From contig JAGGIK010000017.1 in the NCBI GenBank assembly GCA_024103515.1, forward strand, positions 1-34,372: a stretch of 34,372 bases of DNA, read 5' to 3'. A program made the position numbers and the translations under genes. Source of the stretch: Snodgrassella sp. (GTDB lineage: Bacteria > Pseudomonadota > Gammaproteobacteria > Burkholderiales > Neisseriaceae). The notes under the pieces were generated by a model that saw only the letters and a program-made list of their open reading frames with translations, made no database searches and had not been told where the DNA came from. Positions 1 to 8,590 of this stretch are shown piece after piece (within the stretch, counting starts at the first letter, position 1; every line of letters begins with the position of its first letter).

Positions 1-84
1 AAATTCATCGTTTGTTTGCGCATAACACATCATTTCTACACATAATAACATTAAGAAAAAAATAATATTTCTGCTGAATTTCAT
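1..84 (-). CDS. Secreted protein, N-terminal fragment (runs off left edge)
   Basis: An open frame reads leftward from an ATG at 84 to the window edge without a stop (28 codons). It starts MKFSRNIIFFLMLLCVEMMC and continues YAQTNDEF. This is a classic Sec signal peptide: a short basic start, a hydrophobic core of about 12 residues and a likely cleavage site after Cys-Tyr-Ala. A purine-rich GGTGAAAG lies just upstream of the ATG. The mature part lies outside the window, so no function can be given. It points the same way as the lipoprotein gene at 280-1314, but a terminator lies between them, so it is probably a separate unit. Confidence 0.55.
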   Translation of the reverse strand, partial: MKFSRNIIFFLMLLCVEMMCYAQTNDEF

Positions 85-223
85 TCTTTCACCCTAAGAC
101 AACTTTTGTTAACACTGAAATAGATGATTAACAATACATCAATATATTAATATTTATGATTACATTGACGACACCAAACTGTTCGTTCGCTATAGTTTAC
201 TTATGCTGACCAAACCGACAAAA

Positions 224-254
224 AAAGGTAATGTAGACAATTTAAATTACCTTT
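224..254 (-). terminator. Rho-independent terminator of the DUF3829 lipoprotein gene
   Basis: A 9-bp inverted repeat (224-232 with 246-254, AAAGGTAAT/ATTACCTTT, 13-nt loop) lies just past the stop at 280. On the minus strand the stem runs straight into a tract of seven T. Confidence 0.75.
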
Positions 255-279
255 ATCATCCAGTTTAATATTGTTTACC

Positions 280-1314
280 TTATATAGAATGATTATATTC
301 TTTAATCGACTCTTTTCTTAGGTCAATCAACAGTTCTGGGGTACCATTAGCTGGCGTTACATTAATAACCCGTAACTCTGCAGCATTTAACGGTTTGTTT
401 GTTTCAACCCTTTCGATTAAATCCACTACTGCGGCTTTAAATTTAGCGGTCGTTTCCACAAACCCTTTTGAGTAATGTTCATTAATCAGGTCTTTATTTT
501 TTGGTACCTTTTTCACCTTGCTGGCCTCCTTTAAAGCTTTTTGAGCCAGATTAAGCTCTTCATATAAAGGCTTGATTTTGGTCAGGTCGGTTGAGGTCAC
601 ATTACGAGCGGACACTTTCTGATTTTCCAGCTCTGCTAAAATCTTATCCATCAAAATAGAAACCAAGATTCTGTTATAGGTTAACTCATTACCTTCTTTT
701 TTTGCCTGCGCCATTTCAACCGAGCGGTTTGCAGCTTCTCTGTTTTTTAAAGTCAAATCAAATTTCGCATAAGCCAGCTGATATTTCTGACTATAGTTCA
801 GAATCTTGCTATGCAGTTCCTGACCCTTTACATAATTATCGCCAGCGTAATCTTTTGCTTTATAGTATTCACGGGCTGCCGCCAGTAAATCGTCCAGCTG
901 CTCGGCAATGGCCACCAAAGCAACAGCCGCTTCATCTAATTGTGCAAATACCGGTGGTTGATTAATGAATTTTTTAATATTTTCCCAACGTTTATACTGC
1001 TCACCTGATGTATATTCACCGTTTTTATTGACTAATTCAGCTTTGCCTTCTTTTTTAAAATACTCATTCAATTCTTTGGAAAGTCCAATCAAACCCTCAT
1101 TATGAAACTCAATATATTGATTGAATTTTTCAACAGCATCATTTTCGTTTACTGGTAATGCTTGTGATGCTGCTTGCGCACTATCTGTGGACACCTTAGC
1201 CATCTCGTCTGATTTACCAGCCGGCTTAGTTGAATTATCGCTACAAGATATGATTAAACATGAACCCATCATAATTGTAACTAATCGAACAATACCCGCT
1301 TTTATACACCGCAT
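280..1314 (-). CDS. DUF3829 (YiiG-like) lipoprotein
   Basis: Predicted 344-residue lipoprotein. The frame opens further upstream at a TTG, but I chose the ATG at 1314 because AAAGG stands 6 nt before it and the signal peptide then begins normally. The N-terminus is basic and then hydrophobic, ending in the lipobox IISC with the lipidated Cys at residue 24. A Ser/Ala-rich low-complexity linker follows to about residue 60. The remainder is predicted helical and charged, and from memory matches the DUF3829 family (E. coli YiiG), whose members carry an early 'YI..HN' segment like the one near residues 67-71 here. The function of the family is unknown. Envelope location is inferred from the lipobox. 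It appears monocistronic with its own terminator. Confidence 0.7.
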   Translation of the reverse strand: MRCIKAGIVRLVTIMMGSCLIISCSDNSTKPAGKSDEMAKVSTDSAQAASQALPVNENDAVEKFNQYIEFHNEGLIGLSKELNEYFKKEGKAELVNKNGEYTSGEQYKRWENIKKFINQPPVFAQLDEAAVALVAIAEQLDDLLAAAREYYKAKDYAGDNYVKGQELHSKILNYSQKYQLAYAKFDLTLKNREAANRSVEMAQAKKEGNELTYNRILVSILMDKILAELENQKVSARNVTSTDLTKIKPLYEELNLAQKALKEASKVKKVPKNKDLINEHYSKGFVETTAKFKAAVVDLIERVETNKPLNAAELRVINVTPANGTPELLIDLRKESIKEYNHSI

Positions 1315-1584
1315 AATGAACCTTTTAACATTAATCAAAAGAAGACAATATATTCAGCAAATAAGTAAATATTATAGCATGTGTATAGAAATTTTGATTA
1401 TTTTGATTAAGGCGATTTACAGTTTCTTCTTAATAATATAACTTCAAATTAATAATAACCTTAGTGAATTAAAGCTTACCTTCATCGGATAAATACCATT
1501 ATTTTCAATAATGATTAGAAAATATTCTGCCATGAAAATTATATAATTTAATTTTACCAGCATTAAAACCATTTGATAATAAAC

Positions 1585-2080
1585 GGTAAATATCCTTCTG
1601 ATTCGTCTAAAATTCACGTAAAAATTAGGCTGCTTGTTGTAGCATGTTATGCTCAGTCGGCTCATGTTATTGGATGCTTTATGGCTTCTTTCACTATATC
1701 AAGCGTAAACCATTTTGCGGTTATTTTCCTTGCTTGCACCGATTAAATCGTTCAAATATGGGGTATCGGGTTAAATATAATATGTTATATCCTGTAGTTT
1801 TGCTCGGTTGGGACAGGATTTTCCGGTCAATTCTACTCCGTTATCGACGCGTATTTTGTGTGGCTAACCATGACGTTTATCTAGCTAACGATTAATCCGA
1901 GCAGTCAGTAAACTGACTGCCATATCTATGCCTGAGGCTGCGCAGTTAACAGCATCGATTACATTGAACGTTCTAAAACAACATTGCTTGCAACTGCGCT
2001 CACGCATAAAGTTCACGGACCAGTATCACCGAGCTTAGCCAGTACCGCTAGCTTCTTTGCCTTGCGTGATGGAATGCGTT
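1585..2080 (-). mobile_element. IS3-family remnant A' (3' half, type 1 IS, inverted)
   Basis: Read on the minus strand, this is the 3' half of the IS also present at 2081-3210, 14674-15706 and 24594-25740. In broken frames it encodes pieces of the OrfB integrase core: FRTFNVID, then GIDMAVSLLTARINR, then KIRVDNGVELTGK, where the second catalytic Asp of the DDE triad is still visible. Several stops and frameshifts interrupt it. The outer end, GGATATTTACC at 1595-1585, matches the right terminus of the other copies. The inner side stops exactly at the left terminus of copy A. It is not functional. Confidence 0.75.
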
Positions 2081-3210
2081 TGTAACTATCCTTCATATAG
2101 AACAGTATAAAAATAGAGAATTCTCTTCATTAATCTACAGAGGATTTAAACATGAAAAAGATGACTGAACATTAGGTTGCATCTATTTAAAAAATTCAAA
2201 TCAGTATCTTAATCAAATAACTTTGTCATCAATATGACAAATTCCATTCAACCTTTTATCAATAGCTAGGGTAATAAGAAGTATAAATCCTCAGATAGCA
2301 AACGCCTAAAAAAACTGGAAGCTGAAAATTGTCAGCTTAAACTGTTTCCACAATTCAGTTCAAAGTCACCACTTCAGTAAGAAATCATAAAAAAGCACCA
2401 CCATCCACCAAGGCACATAAAACTTGGGTTCAGCAGCTACAAGAAAGCCATCCTGTCACTATTGTTGTCATGAACTGCGCTATTGTTGGTTTAATCCGCG
2501 ATGCTGACGATGATCAAATCAAGTTAGCGGATAATGCGCTGATGATGGTGGTACCCAGTGCGATCACATACAAGCATTTACGCTGATGCTTTCCCTGATG
2601 TTTTAAGCGTATCCGCAAGCTTGGCTACAAAGGAATCATATACATTTTAGCGGGTGGAATGCGCGTTAAAGCTCAATCTCCAGAGTAAAACGTAACAGCT
2701 TATTCCACCATCAAGCCCAAAAAGGCTATCATAAACTAGGCAAGTGCGTGGCAAAGGCTTTGATACGTAACTATAGCCACAATCAACATGGTTCAAGAAC
2801 GTTCGAGGCATTCGATGAATGCAATCGTGGGACGGTAGGCATTGATATGACAGTCAGTTTACTGGCAGGAAGAATAAGCCGTTACCTAAATCAATTCGCT
2901 GAAAAGCATAATTATCCGTTAAACATACGCATCACGTTCACTAATTGGGCAAAAGCATATGGTATAACCCTAGACGATATCCAAGCCAGCCGTCCAGACC
3001 AAAATGGTGATATTGAACAATTTAATCGTACCTATTATTGCACAGAAGTACTGCACCTATCTCGGTTAAATAATCTGACATAAGTAAGAAAAATAACCGA
3101 AGAATGGCTAAGATCGGGTACTCAATAATATGCCACCAATTGGGTATAAAATATTAACACGCACTGCATCGTTTTTATGTGAATCGTATACTAAGTTTGC
3201 GGTGTTTACA
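2081..3210 (+). mobile_element. IS3-family remnant A (type 1 IS, full length but decayed)
   Basis: Both ends are recognisable: TGTAACTATCC at 2081 and GGTGTTTACA ending at 3210, an imperfect terminal inverted repeat starting TGTAA. An OrfA relic with ATG at 2151 soon hits a stop and later shows SDSKRLKKLEAENCQLKL, a leucine-zipper helix typical of IS3-family OrfA. The OrfB relic has its best stretch at 2748-3083, with homologues of the RTFNVIDDFNREA and WAKAYGITLDDIQ segments and QNGDIEQFNRTY around the catalytic Glu. The block holding the second Asp (VDNGxEF) has been deleted. No flanking target duplication is visible (CGTT left, TTAT right). Non-functional; probably of the IS407/IS51 side of the family, by motif memory. 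Confidence 0.8.
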
Positions 3211-3661
3211 TTATGATTAATTAATTTTCTTATCTTAAATAAAGCTATTAGGTTTTGATTTTCACGATCATCCACGCTGATACTTAAGCAACATGCTGAA
3301 TTTGTAGCTTGGATTTAATAGCCAAATATTGCTAAATTGTTTTTATTCAAACCCTTTATTTATTACAACATAATTGAATCAAACACGCTAACATTAACTT
3401 ACTTTAAGGTTTTTACGTACACCACAAACTGATCTAGGTTATGAAGCTACTCGCTTTTCAATAATTTCCCGCCTTAATAAGCTTGTGGGTACAGCACACG
3501 TTATATCCATTACAAAATCTTTGTAATGGTAGATTTTAAAATAATTATTTACATTATAAAGGTTGAATTGAAACCGGCATCAAAGCAGTATAACTGTTAC
3601 AAAAACATAAAATAGGGAGAGGAATTGTGGCGAGTTAATATTGATTAAATAGCTCTATCGG
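3211..3661. other. Gene-free AT-rich spacer
   Basis: About 450 bases between IS copy A and the nucleoside hydrolase stop. I see no credible ORF, RNA gene or strong terminator in it. Confidence 0.5.
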
Positions 3662-4651
3662 TCAGCAGTAATGTTTTAAGGCATGGAAAATTACTTCTAA
3701 CAAACGTTGGTTATCAACCCGCTCCATCACTTTGATCGGCTGATGGGTCACAGGCTGCATTCCAACTGTCAGACGTAATGCGCCCTCTTTCCAGCGCCGG
3801 CTGCTGGCTCGCGTACAATCGCGGGTGGTAGAGACATCAACGATATAGGGTGCAACCGTTACTATTTCACTATCAATTAAATTTGCCACACACAGTACGT
3901 CATGTATCCAGCAACCAGCCAGATGGCGGGTCTGGATGGAATAATCCATCCATGGACGGGTCGTGCGCACGATAAAATCAGTTAAGGGATTGGCAAAGCT
4001 CTGCAGTGTGTCCAAATCTTGATGTGTCAGCATGGTCTGTGTAGTGACATCAAGCGGAGCTAAAGTAATGTTTGCACCGCTTTCGATTACGATTTTAGCT
4101 GCTTCCGGATCAACCGCAAAATTAGTGTCTTTCAAGTAATTATCCAACTGAAAAACCCCTCCCATAATGACAATTTCGGCCACAGAACAAGCAAATTTCG
4201 GGTAAAGCTGAATGGTATGGGCAATATTGGTAAGCGGACCAATCGCTACCACGGTAATTTCACCGGGATTGTTGCATACGAGTTCACCAATCGCCTGCGC
4301 CGCATGAGGTGCGCTGTGGTCATTGAGTGCGGGCAATGGCGGCAGATTGTCCCATAAGGAGAGCAGCCCCTGTTTGCGCACATTATTGTCCAGCTGTTCG
4401 CGCCATGGCGCAGCCGGTTCAATCAGTGCCTGTGCCGCACCTTTAACTACCGGTATATCTTTATTCAGCTCTTGCAATAGCTGGCGGGCTACCTGATAGC
4501 CGGTATCACGTGGGGTATTACCGGCTACAATAGTAATAAGTTCAAGTTTGATTGAATCTGCGGCCAATGCCAGCGCCAGTGCCAAGCCATCATCAACATT
4601 AGCCCCCGCAATGCCATTACCGGGATCACAGTCAATCACGATGCGCTTCAT
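3662..4651 (-). CDS. Inosine-uridine-type nucleoside hydrolase
   Basis: A 329-residue protein of the inosine/uridine-preferring nucleoside hydrolase family, which cleaves ribonucleosides to ribose and free base in the cytoplasm. The family's calcium-binding aspartate cluster is at the N-terminus as DCDPG followed after a short insertion by VDD (residues 6-20), a variant spacing of the canonical DxDPGxDD. Further family landmarks are TIVAGNT, AIGPLTNIA, IVIMGGVF and NFAVDPEAA. ATG at 4651 is preferred over the upstream TTG at 4672 because it gives the normal MKRIVIDCDPG start and has AGGG upstream. It lies just downstream of an MFS transporter on the same strand (about 80 nt gap), suggesting a nucleoside import-and-cleave pair. 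The exact substrate cannot be read from sequence. Confidence 0.88.
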   Translation of the reverse strand: MKRIVIDCDPGNGIAGANVDDGLALALALAADSIKLELITIVAGNTPRDTGYQVARQLLQELNKDIPVVKGAAQALIEPAAPWREQLDNNVRKQGLLSLWDNLPPLPALNDHSAPHAAQAIGELVCNNPGEITVVAIGPLTNIAHTIQLYPKFACSVAEIVIMGGVFQLDNYLKDTNFAVDPEAAKIVIESGANITLAPLDVTTQTMLTHQDLDTLQSFANPLTDFIVRTTRPWMDYSIQTRHLAGCWIHDVLCVANLIDSEIVTVAPYIVDVSTTRDCTRASSRRWKEGALRLTVGMQPVTHQPIKVMERVDNQRLLEVIFHALKHYC

Positions 4652-4675
4652 AAGTATTACCCTATATGTCAATGG

Positions 4676-4702
4676 TAATGGAGTCAGCAGCTGACTCCAT
4701 TA
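4676..4702. repeat. Perfect 27-base palindrome between transporter and hydrolase genes
   Basis: Thirteen bases (4676-4688) are repeated in exact inverse at 4690-4702 around a single central A. The arms read TAATGGAGTCAGC. It sits in the intercistronic gap of the MFS-hydrolase pair. No T-run follows on either strand, so it is not a standard terminator. It could be an mRNA-stabilising or processing hairpin, or a protein-binding site. Confidence 0.7.
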
Positions 4703-4731
4703 CATATGTTTCAATCAGTTGGTCAAAACGA

Positions 4732-6135
4732 TTAAATGGCGTCTTCTACCGCATTCAGATCGCGTCCGCGGGTTTCCGGGGCAAAGAATGTGGTGAAGAA
4801 ACCAATGCCAGCCATGGCTGCAAAGTATATGGCAATTGGCCACCATGTTTGATAATACTTAAGTAATGCTGAAGCCACTAATGATGCGGTACCACCTGAT
4901 ATGATTCCACCAAGTTCTTTGGCCAGTGCCATTTTAGAATAGCGGTTACGTACGCCAAACAACTCTACCCCATAGGCTGCCTGCACACCGAAAATACCCA
5001 GTGAAGCCAGACACATACCAATAACAATAATACTGCCTACAATAAAGGGATCACGGGTTTCCAGAAACATATAGGCCGGAACAGCATACAGCATCAGCAA
5101 AAAACAAAACCAGCGGTAGACGATACGGCGACCATAACGATCAGACAACCAGCCAGCAAAAGGTATCACAAAGAAACCCAGTAGCGAAGCAATAAATACC
5201 GCCGTAGTGGCAACAGTTTTACTAACCTTCAGAGATTCGACTACATAGCCAATGACAAAACTCTGTGCAAGATAAGATGGGCCATTTTCGCCAATACGCA
5301 AGCCCAACATTACAAAAAAGGCTTTATTCCTTGCCCAGAACGAAGTTTTGCTGGACGGAATGTTGACTGGTGATTGGGTAGAAGTAACGGTTTGTGGTTG
5401 AGCTTGTAGTTGTTTTAATTCATTTTGTTCCTGTTCGAAAACAGGTGTCTCACGTACATGCCGGCGGATAAGGGTTGCAGCAATAGCAATCAGCGCACTG
5501 AGGAGAAATGGAATACGCCAGCCCCAACTAACCACATCTTCATCATCAAGCATTAATACCAGTAGCCATACCGCAGAAGCAATCAGTGTACCACTGTTGG
5601 AACCAATGCCGATTATGGACGCAATCAGACCACGTTGTTTTGGCGGTGCATACTCCCCTAGCATAACCGTAGCACCTGAAAGCTCGGCACCGGCACCAAA
5701 GCCTTGCACAAAACGTAACACGACCAGAATCAAGGGAGCCCATATACCAATGGTGGCATAGCTGGGAATAAAACCAATCAGGGTGGTGGAAATTCCCATC
5801 AGGACAATAGTGGTGACCAGTACAAATTTCCGTCCTTTACGGTCGCCCAGCCGGCCAAAGAAAATGGCACCAATCGGACGGGCTGCAAAGCCAACTGAAT
5901 AAGTGGCAAAACTAGATAACAAAGCAACTGTAGTGCTTACATTTGGAAAAAATACCTTGCTGAACACTAGACCTGTGGCCAGACCATACAGGGCAAAATC
6001 CACATATTCCATGGTGGTTCCAAGCCAGCAGGAAAGTGTTGCCTTAATAAATTCCAGTCGTCCTTCGGGGGTGGCTAAACGTTGTTCAGCTGCGCTCTGC
6101 TTATGGCTGTCAACTGACGATTGTAAGTCACTCAT
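4732..6135 (-). CDS. MFS transporter, metabolite:H+ symporter (ProP/ShiA-like) family
   Basis: A 467-residue polytopic inner-membrane protein with about 12 hydrophobic segments. The loop between segments 2 and 3 carries the MFS signature as GRLGDRKGRK (near residues 94-103), and an equivalent DRYGRR occurs in the second half. RFVQGFGAGAE in the fourth segment region is typical of the metabolite:H+ symporter subfamily, which includes proline/betaine, citrate, ketoglutarate and shikimate carriers. A hydrophilic Gln/Ser/Thr-rich loop of about 40 residues separates the two six-helix halves. Start ATG at 6135 has AGGA 7 nt upstream. The nucleoside hydrolase follows on the same strand, so a nucleoside or related solute is a reasonable inferred cargo; family membership alone would not predict it. 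Confidence 0.85.
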   Translation of the reverse strand: MSDLQSSVDSHKQSAAEQRLATPEGRLEFIKATLSCWLGTTMEYVDFALYGLATGLVFSKVFFPNVSTTVALLSSFATYSVGFAARPIGAIFFGRLGDRKGRKFVLVTTIVLMGISTTLIGFIPSYATIGIWAPLILVVLRFVQGFGAGAELSGATVMLGEYAPPKQRGLIASIIGIGSNSGTLIASAVWLLVLMLDDEDVVSWGWRIPFLLSALIAIAATLIRRHVRETPVFEQEQNELKQLQAQPQTVTSTQSPVNIPSSKTSFWARNKAFFVMLGLRIGENGPSYLAQSFVIGYVVESLKVSKTVATTAVFIASLLGFFVIPFAGWLSDRYGRRIVYRWFCFLLMLYAVPAYMFLETRDPFIVGSIIVIGMCLASLGIFGVQAAYGVELFGVRNRYSKMALAKELGGIISGGTASLVASALLKYYQTWWPIAIYFAAMAGIGFFTTFFAPETRGRDLNAVEDAI

Positions 6136-6168
6136 TCAAATATCCTATGGTTACAAATTAGGGTAATA

Positions 6169-6973
6169 TTACTTAGAAATAAAAGGGTAAAACAAAATTT
6201 CCAGCACAAACTTGCTGCCAAAATAAGCCAGCATCAGACCGAGATAAAACACTATCACCCTCATGGCTGCGTTCTTACCGTACCAGACCTGTATATGATG
6301 CCCTACTAGCATAATAAGATTAATTAGCCAAGACTACTCAGCAAATATGGTATTGTGGTTGAATTGTATCAGTTGCCCAAATATCGCTGCGGAAAAGCCA
6401 TTTTACTGGTCACGGTAATGTTCAGTAATACAAATTCAGCAAGTAAGCTCTGAAACATGTGTTTCGTAATGGACAGCAGCAGTGGTATAAAACACTGCCA
6501 GGCACGGGTTTTATGCCTGCGCAAACCATAATGGCGCACCAACATCAGCATGATCGGTAGAGCCGTAATCCCAGACAGTACATAAGCCAACAAAGCTGAT
6601 ATTACCTGTCGCACAAATGCACCACTATGCAAAACATAAGCAGTCTGCTGTCCGAGCATGGCCGATACAATTACAATAACTATCACCGCGACAAGCACCA
6701 ATGGCATTGCCTGCAACAATAACGGAAACGACCAATCCAATATAGCCATACCACTAGCCACGTAGTCAGATTAGTACAGAAGCAACCCCAATAGCACCTT
6801 TTGCAGAAGCATTGGTGGCCAAATTACCAAGATATGTAACAGCAATACCAATAGTAACAAGAACTGCTCTTTATGCACTGAAATAGAACTGAAAACTGGC
6901 TATGGCCGAAAGACCAGACGCTGATTGCAAGTCCAGCATAGGCCATTACCAGCACCAAAAGTAGTAAGCTCAT
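6169..6973 (-). pseudogene. Broken multi-pass membrane protein gene(s)
   Basis: Reading leftward from an ATG at 6973 (MSLLLLVLVMAYAGLAIS), the protein is very hydrophobic but changes frame near 6870. A new frame carries LLLLVLLLHILVIWPPMLLQ. A stop follows near 6780, then an open stretch (6369-6761) with at least three membrane helices (SFPLLLQAMPLVLVAVIVIV and others). After another stop, the final stretch ends FYLGLMLAYFGSKFVLEILF and stops at 6169. Together this looks like one gene, or two adjacent genes, for an integral membrane protein inactivated by at least one frameshift and two stops. I do not recognise the family. It lies just upstream of, and points the same way as, the MFS gene. 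Confidence 0.5.
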
Positions 6974-7194
6974 GTTTATTCCGCAACAATAGCGCCAAAA
7001 ATTGGCGCACCTAGTGTAAAATAGGTAATAATTTGTCGCCTCACCTATCAAAAATCTGGATAAAGGAAGCGACAGCCCGCTATTTTATAACCAAATCGCC
7101 TTTATTCATACCCATTTGTTATGCTAATTGATAGGAACCGGCGATTTTCAAAAGATACCAACAGGCTACTTACATGTAGTTGGAGAAGGTTTTA

Positions 7195-8553
7195 ATGTTA
7201 GATAATCTTTCAGATCGCTTTAGTAAAATCGCCAAAACCCTGCGTGGTCAAGCTCGATTAAGCGAGGATAATATTAAGGATGCCTTGCGTGAAGTACGCA
7301 TGGCACTACTGGAAGCAGACGTTGCCTTACCGGTTGTAAAAGATTTTATGAGTTCGGTAAAAGAACGTGCTGTTGATCATGAAGTCATTGGCAGCCTCAC
7401 ACCGGGACAGGCTTTTATCGGGGTGGTAAACGATGCGCTAACCGAGCTAATGGGCAAACAAAACAGCAGCCTCAATCTGGCCGCGGTACCACCAGCAGTC
7501 ATTCTGATGGCCGGTCTACAAGGTGCGGGTAAAACCACCACAGTCGGTAAGTTGGCCCACTTGCTAAAAAACGATCAGAAGAAAAAAGTACTGGTTGTTT
7601 CTGCCGACGTATATCGTCCTGCCGCAATTGAACAGTTAAAGCTGCTGGCCCAGCAGGTAGAAGTTGATTTCTTCCCATCCAGTGAAAATGAACAGCCAGT
7701 CACCATTGCCAGCAATGCCTTAGACTATGCTAAAAAACATTTTTATGACGTATTGATGGTCGATACAGCCGGCCGTCTGGCGATTGATCAGAAAATGATG
7801 GATGAAATCCAGCAGGTTCACGCAGCCGTTAACCCGGTTGAAACGCTGTTTGTGGTTGACGCCATGCAAGGTCAAGATGCGGTGAATACAGCCAAAGCAT
7901 TTAATGACACATTGCCGCTAACCGGGGTTGTATTGACCAAGATGGATGGTGATGCCCGCGGTGGCGCGGCATTATCCGTACGACATATTACCGGCAAACC
8001 AATTAAATTTATCGGTGTTGGTGAAAAAATCAATGGGCTGGAGCCATTCTATCCGGATCGTATGGCTTCGCGTATTTTGGGAATGGGTGATGTATTATCG
8101 CTGATTGAAGATGTCCAGAAGGGCATAGACGAAAAGACCGCCCAGCAAATGGCGAAAAAACTGCATAAGGGCAAGGGTTTTGACTTAAATGACTTTAAAG
8201 CACAGATTCAGCAAATGCATAAAATGGGCGGTATTGAATCCATTATGTCCAAACTGCCCGGTGAAATGGGTAAAATGGCCACTCAGGTACCGGAAGGTAC
8301 AGCTGCAAAAGCCATGAATAGGGTTGAAGCAATTATTAATTCGATGACGCCGAAAGAACGTACTCACCCGTTGCTAATTAAGGCCAGCCGCAAACGCCGT
8401 ATTGCCAATGGAGCTGGTGTGACCGTGCAGGAAGTCAATAAAATGCTCAAACAGTTTGAACAATCGCAAAAAATGATGAAATCCCTTACTAAGGGCAGTA
8501 TGGGGAAATTACTGCGTATGGCTAACGGCTTGAAAGGTATTTTACCGCAGTAA
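7195..8553 (+). CDS. ffh: Signal recognition particle protein Ffh
   Basis: A 452-residue SRP54-type GTPase that binds 4.5S RNA and hydrophobic signal sequences on nascent chains and delivers ribosomes to FtsY at the inner membrane. The order is an N-domain helical bundle (about 1-85) with ALLEADV, then the G-domain with P-loop GLQGAGKTT (near 104-112), DTAGR and TKMDGDARGG, and a C-terminal methionine-rich M-domain (from about 295). The M-domain holds MHKMGG and the RNA-binding stretch around KASRKRRIANGAG. ATG at 7195 is chosen over an in-frame TTG at 7180 because GGAGAAGG stands 5 nt before it. Length is normal for the family. A terminator follows directly, so it is probably monocistronic. 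Confidence 0.97.
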   Translation: MLDNLSDRFSKIAKTLRGQARLSEDNIKDALREVRMALLEADVALPVVKDFMSSVKERAVDHEVIGSLTPGQAFIGVVNDALTELMGKQNSSLNLAAVPPAVILMAGLQGAGKTTTVGKLAHLLKNDQKKKVLVVSADVYRPAAIEQLKLLAQQVEVDFFPSSENEQPVTIASNALDYAKKHFYDVLMVDTAGRLAIDQKMMDEIQQVHAAVNPVETLFVVDAMQGQDAVNTAKAFNDTLPLTGVVLTKMDGDARGGAALSVRHITGKPIKFIGVGEKINGLEPFYPDRMASRILGMGDVLSLIEDVQKGIDEKTAQQMAKKLHKGKGFDLNDFKAQIQQMHKMGGIESIMSKLPGEMGKMATQVPEGTAAKAMNRVEAIINSMTPKERTHPLLIKASRKRRIANGAGVTVQEVNKMLKQFEQSQKMMKSLTKGSMGKLLRMANGLKGILPQ

Positions 8554-8563
8554 ACTTATCAAA

Positions 8564-8590
8564 CTGCCTGACTAGTTCAGGCAGCTTTTT
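8564..8590 (+). terminator. Rho-independent terminator of ffh, containing a DUS-like motif
   Basis: An 8-bp stem, CTGCCTGA/TCAGGCAG (8564-8571 with 8577-8584), with a 5-nt loop is followed by C and five T. The right arm read on the minus strand gives AAGCTGCCTGAA (8587-8576), one base off a known neisserial DNA uptake sequence dialect (AGGCTGCCTGAA). Confidence 0.85.

Noticed and set aside
1444..1895. Short ORFs at 1444-1665 (minus) and 1644-1895 (plus) as genes
   Set aside because: They fall on decayed IS A' sequence and its flank, have no start signals and no recognisable content; they are shadows.
1895..1925. CAGTCAGT-AA-ACTGACTG palindrome as a terminator or operator
   Set aside because: It lies inside the IS remnant A' and corresponds to the coding segment MAVSLLTAR, so it arises from transposase codons; no T-run follows.
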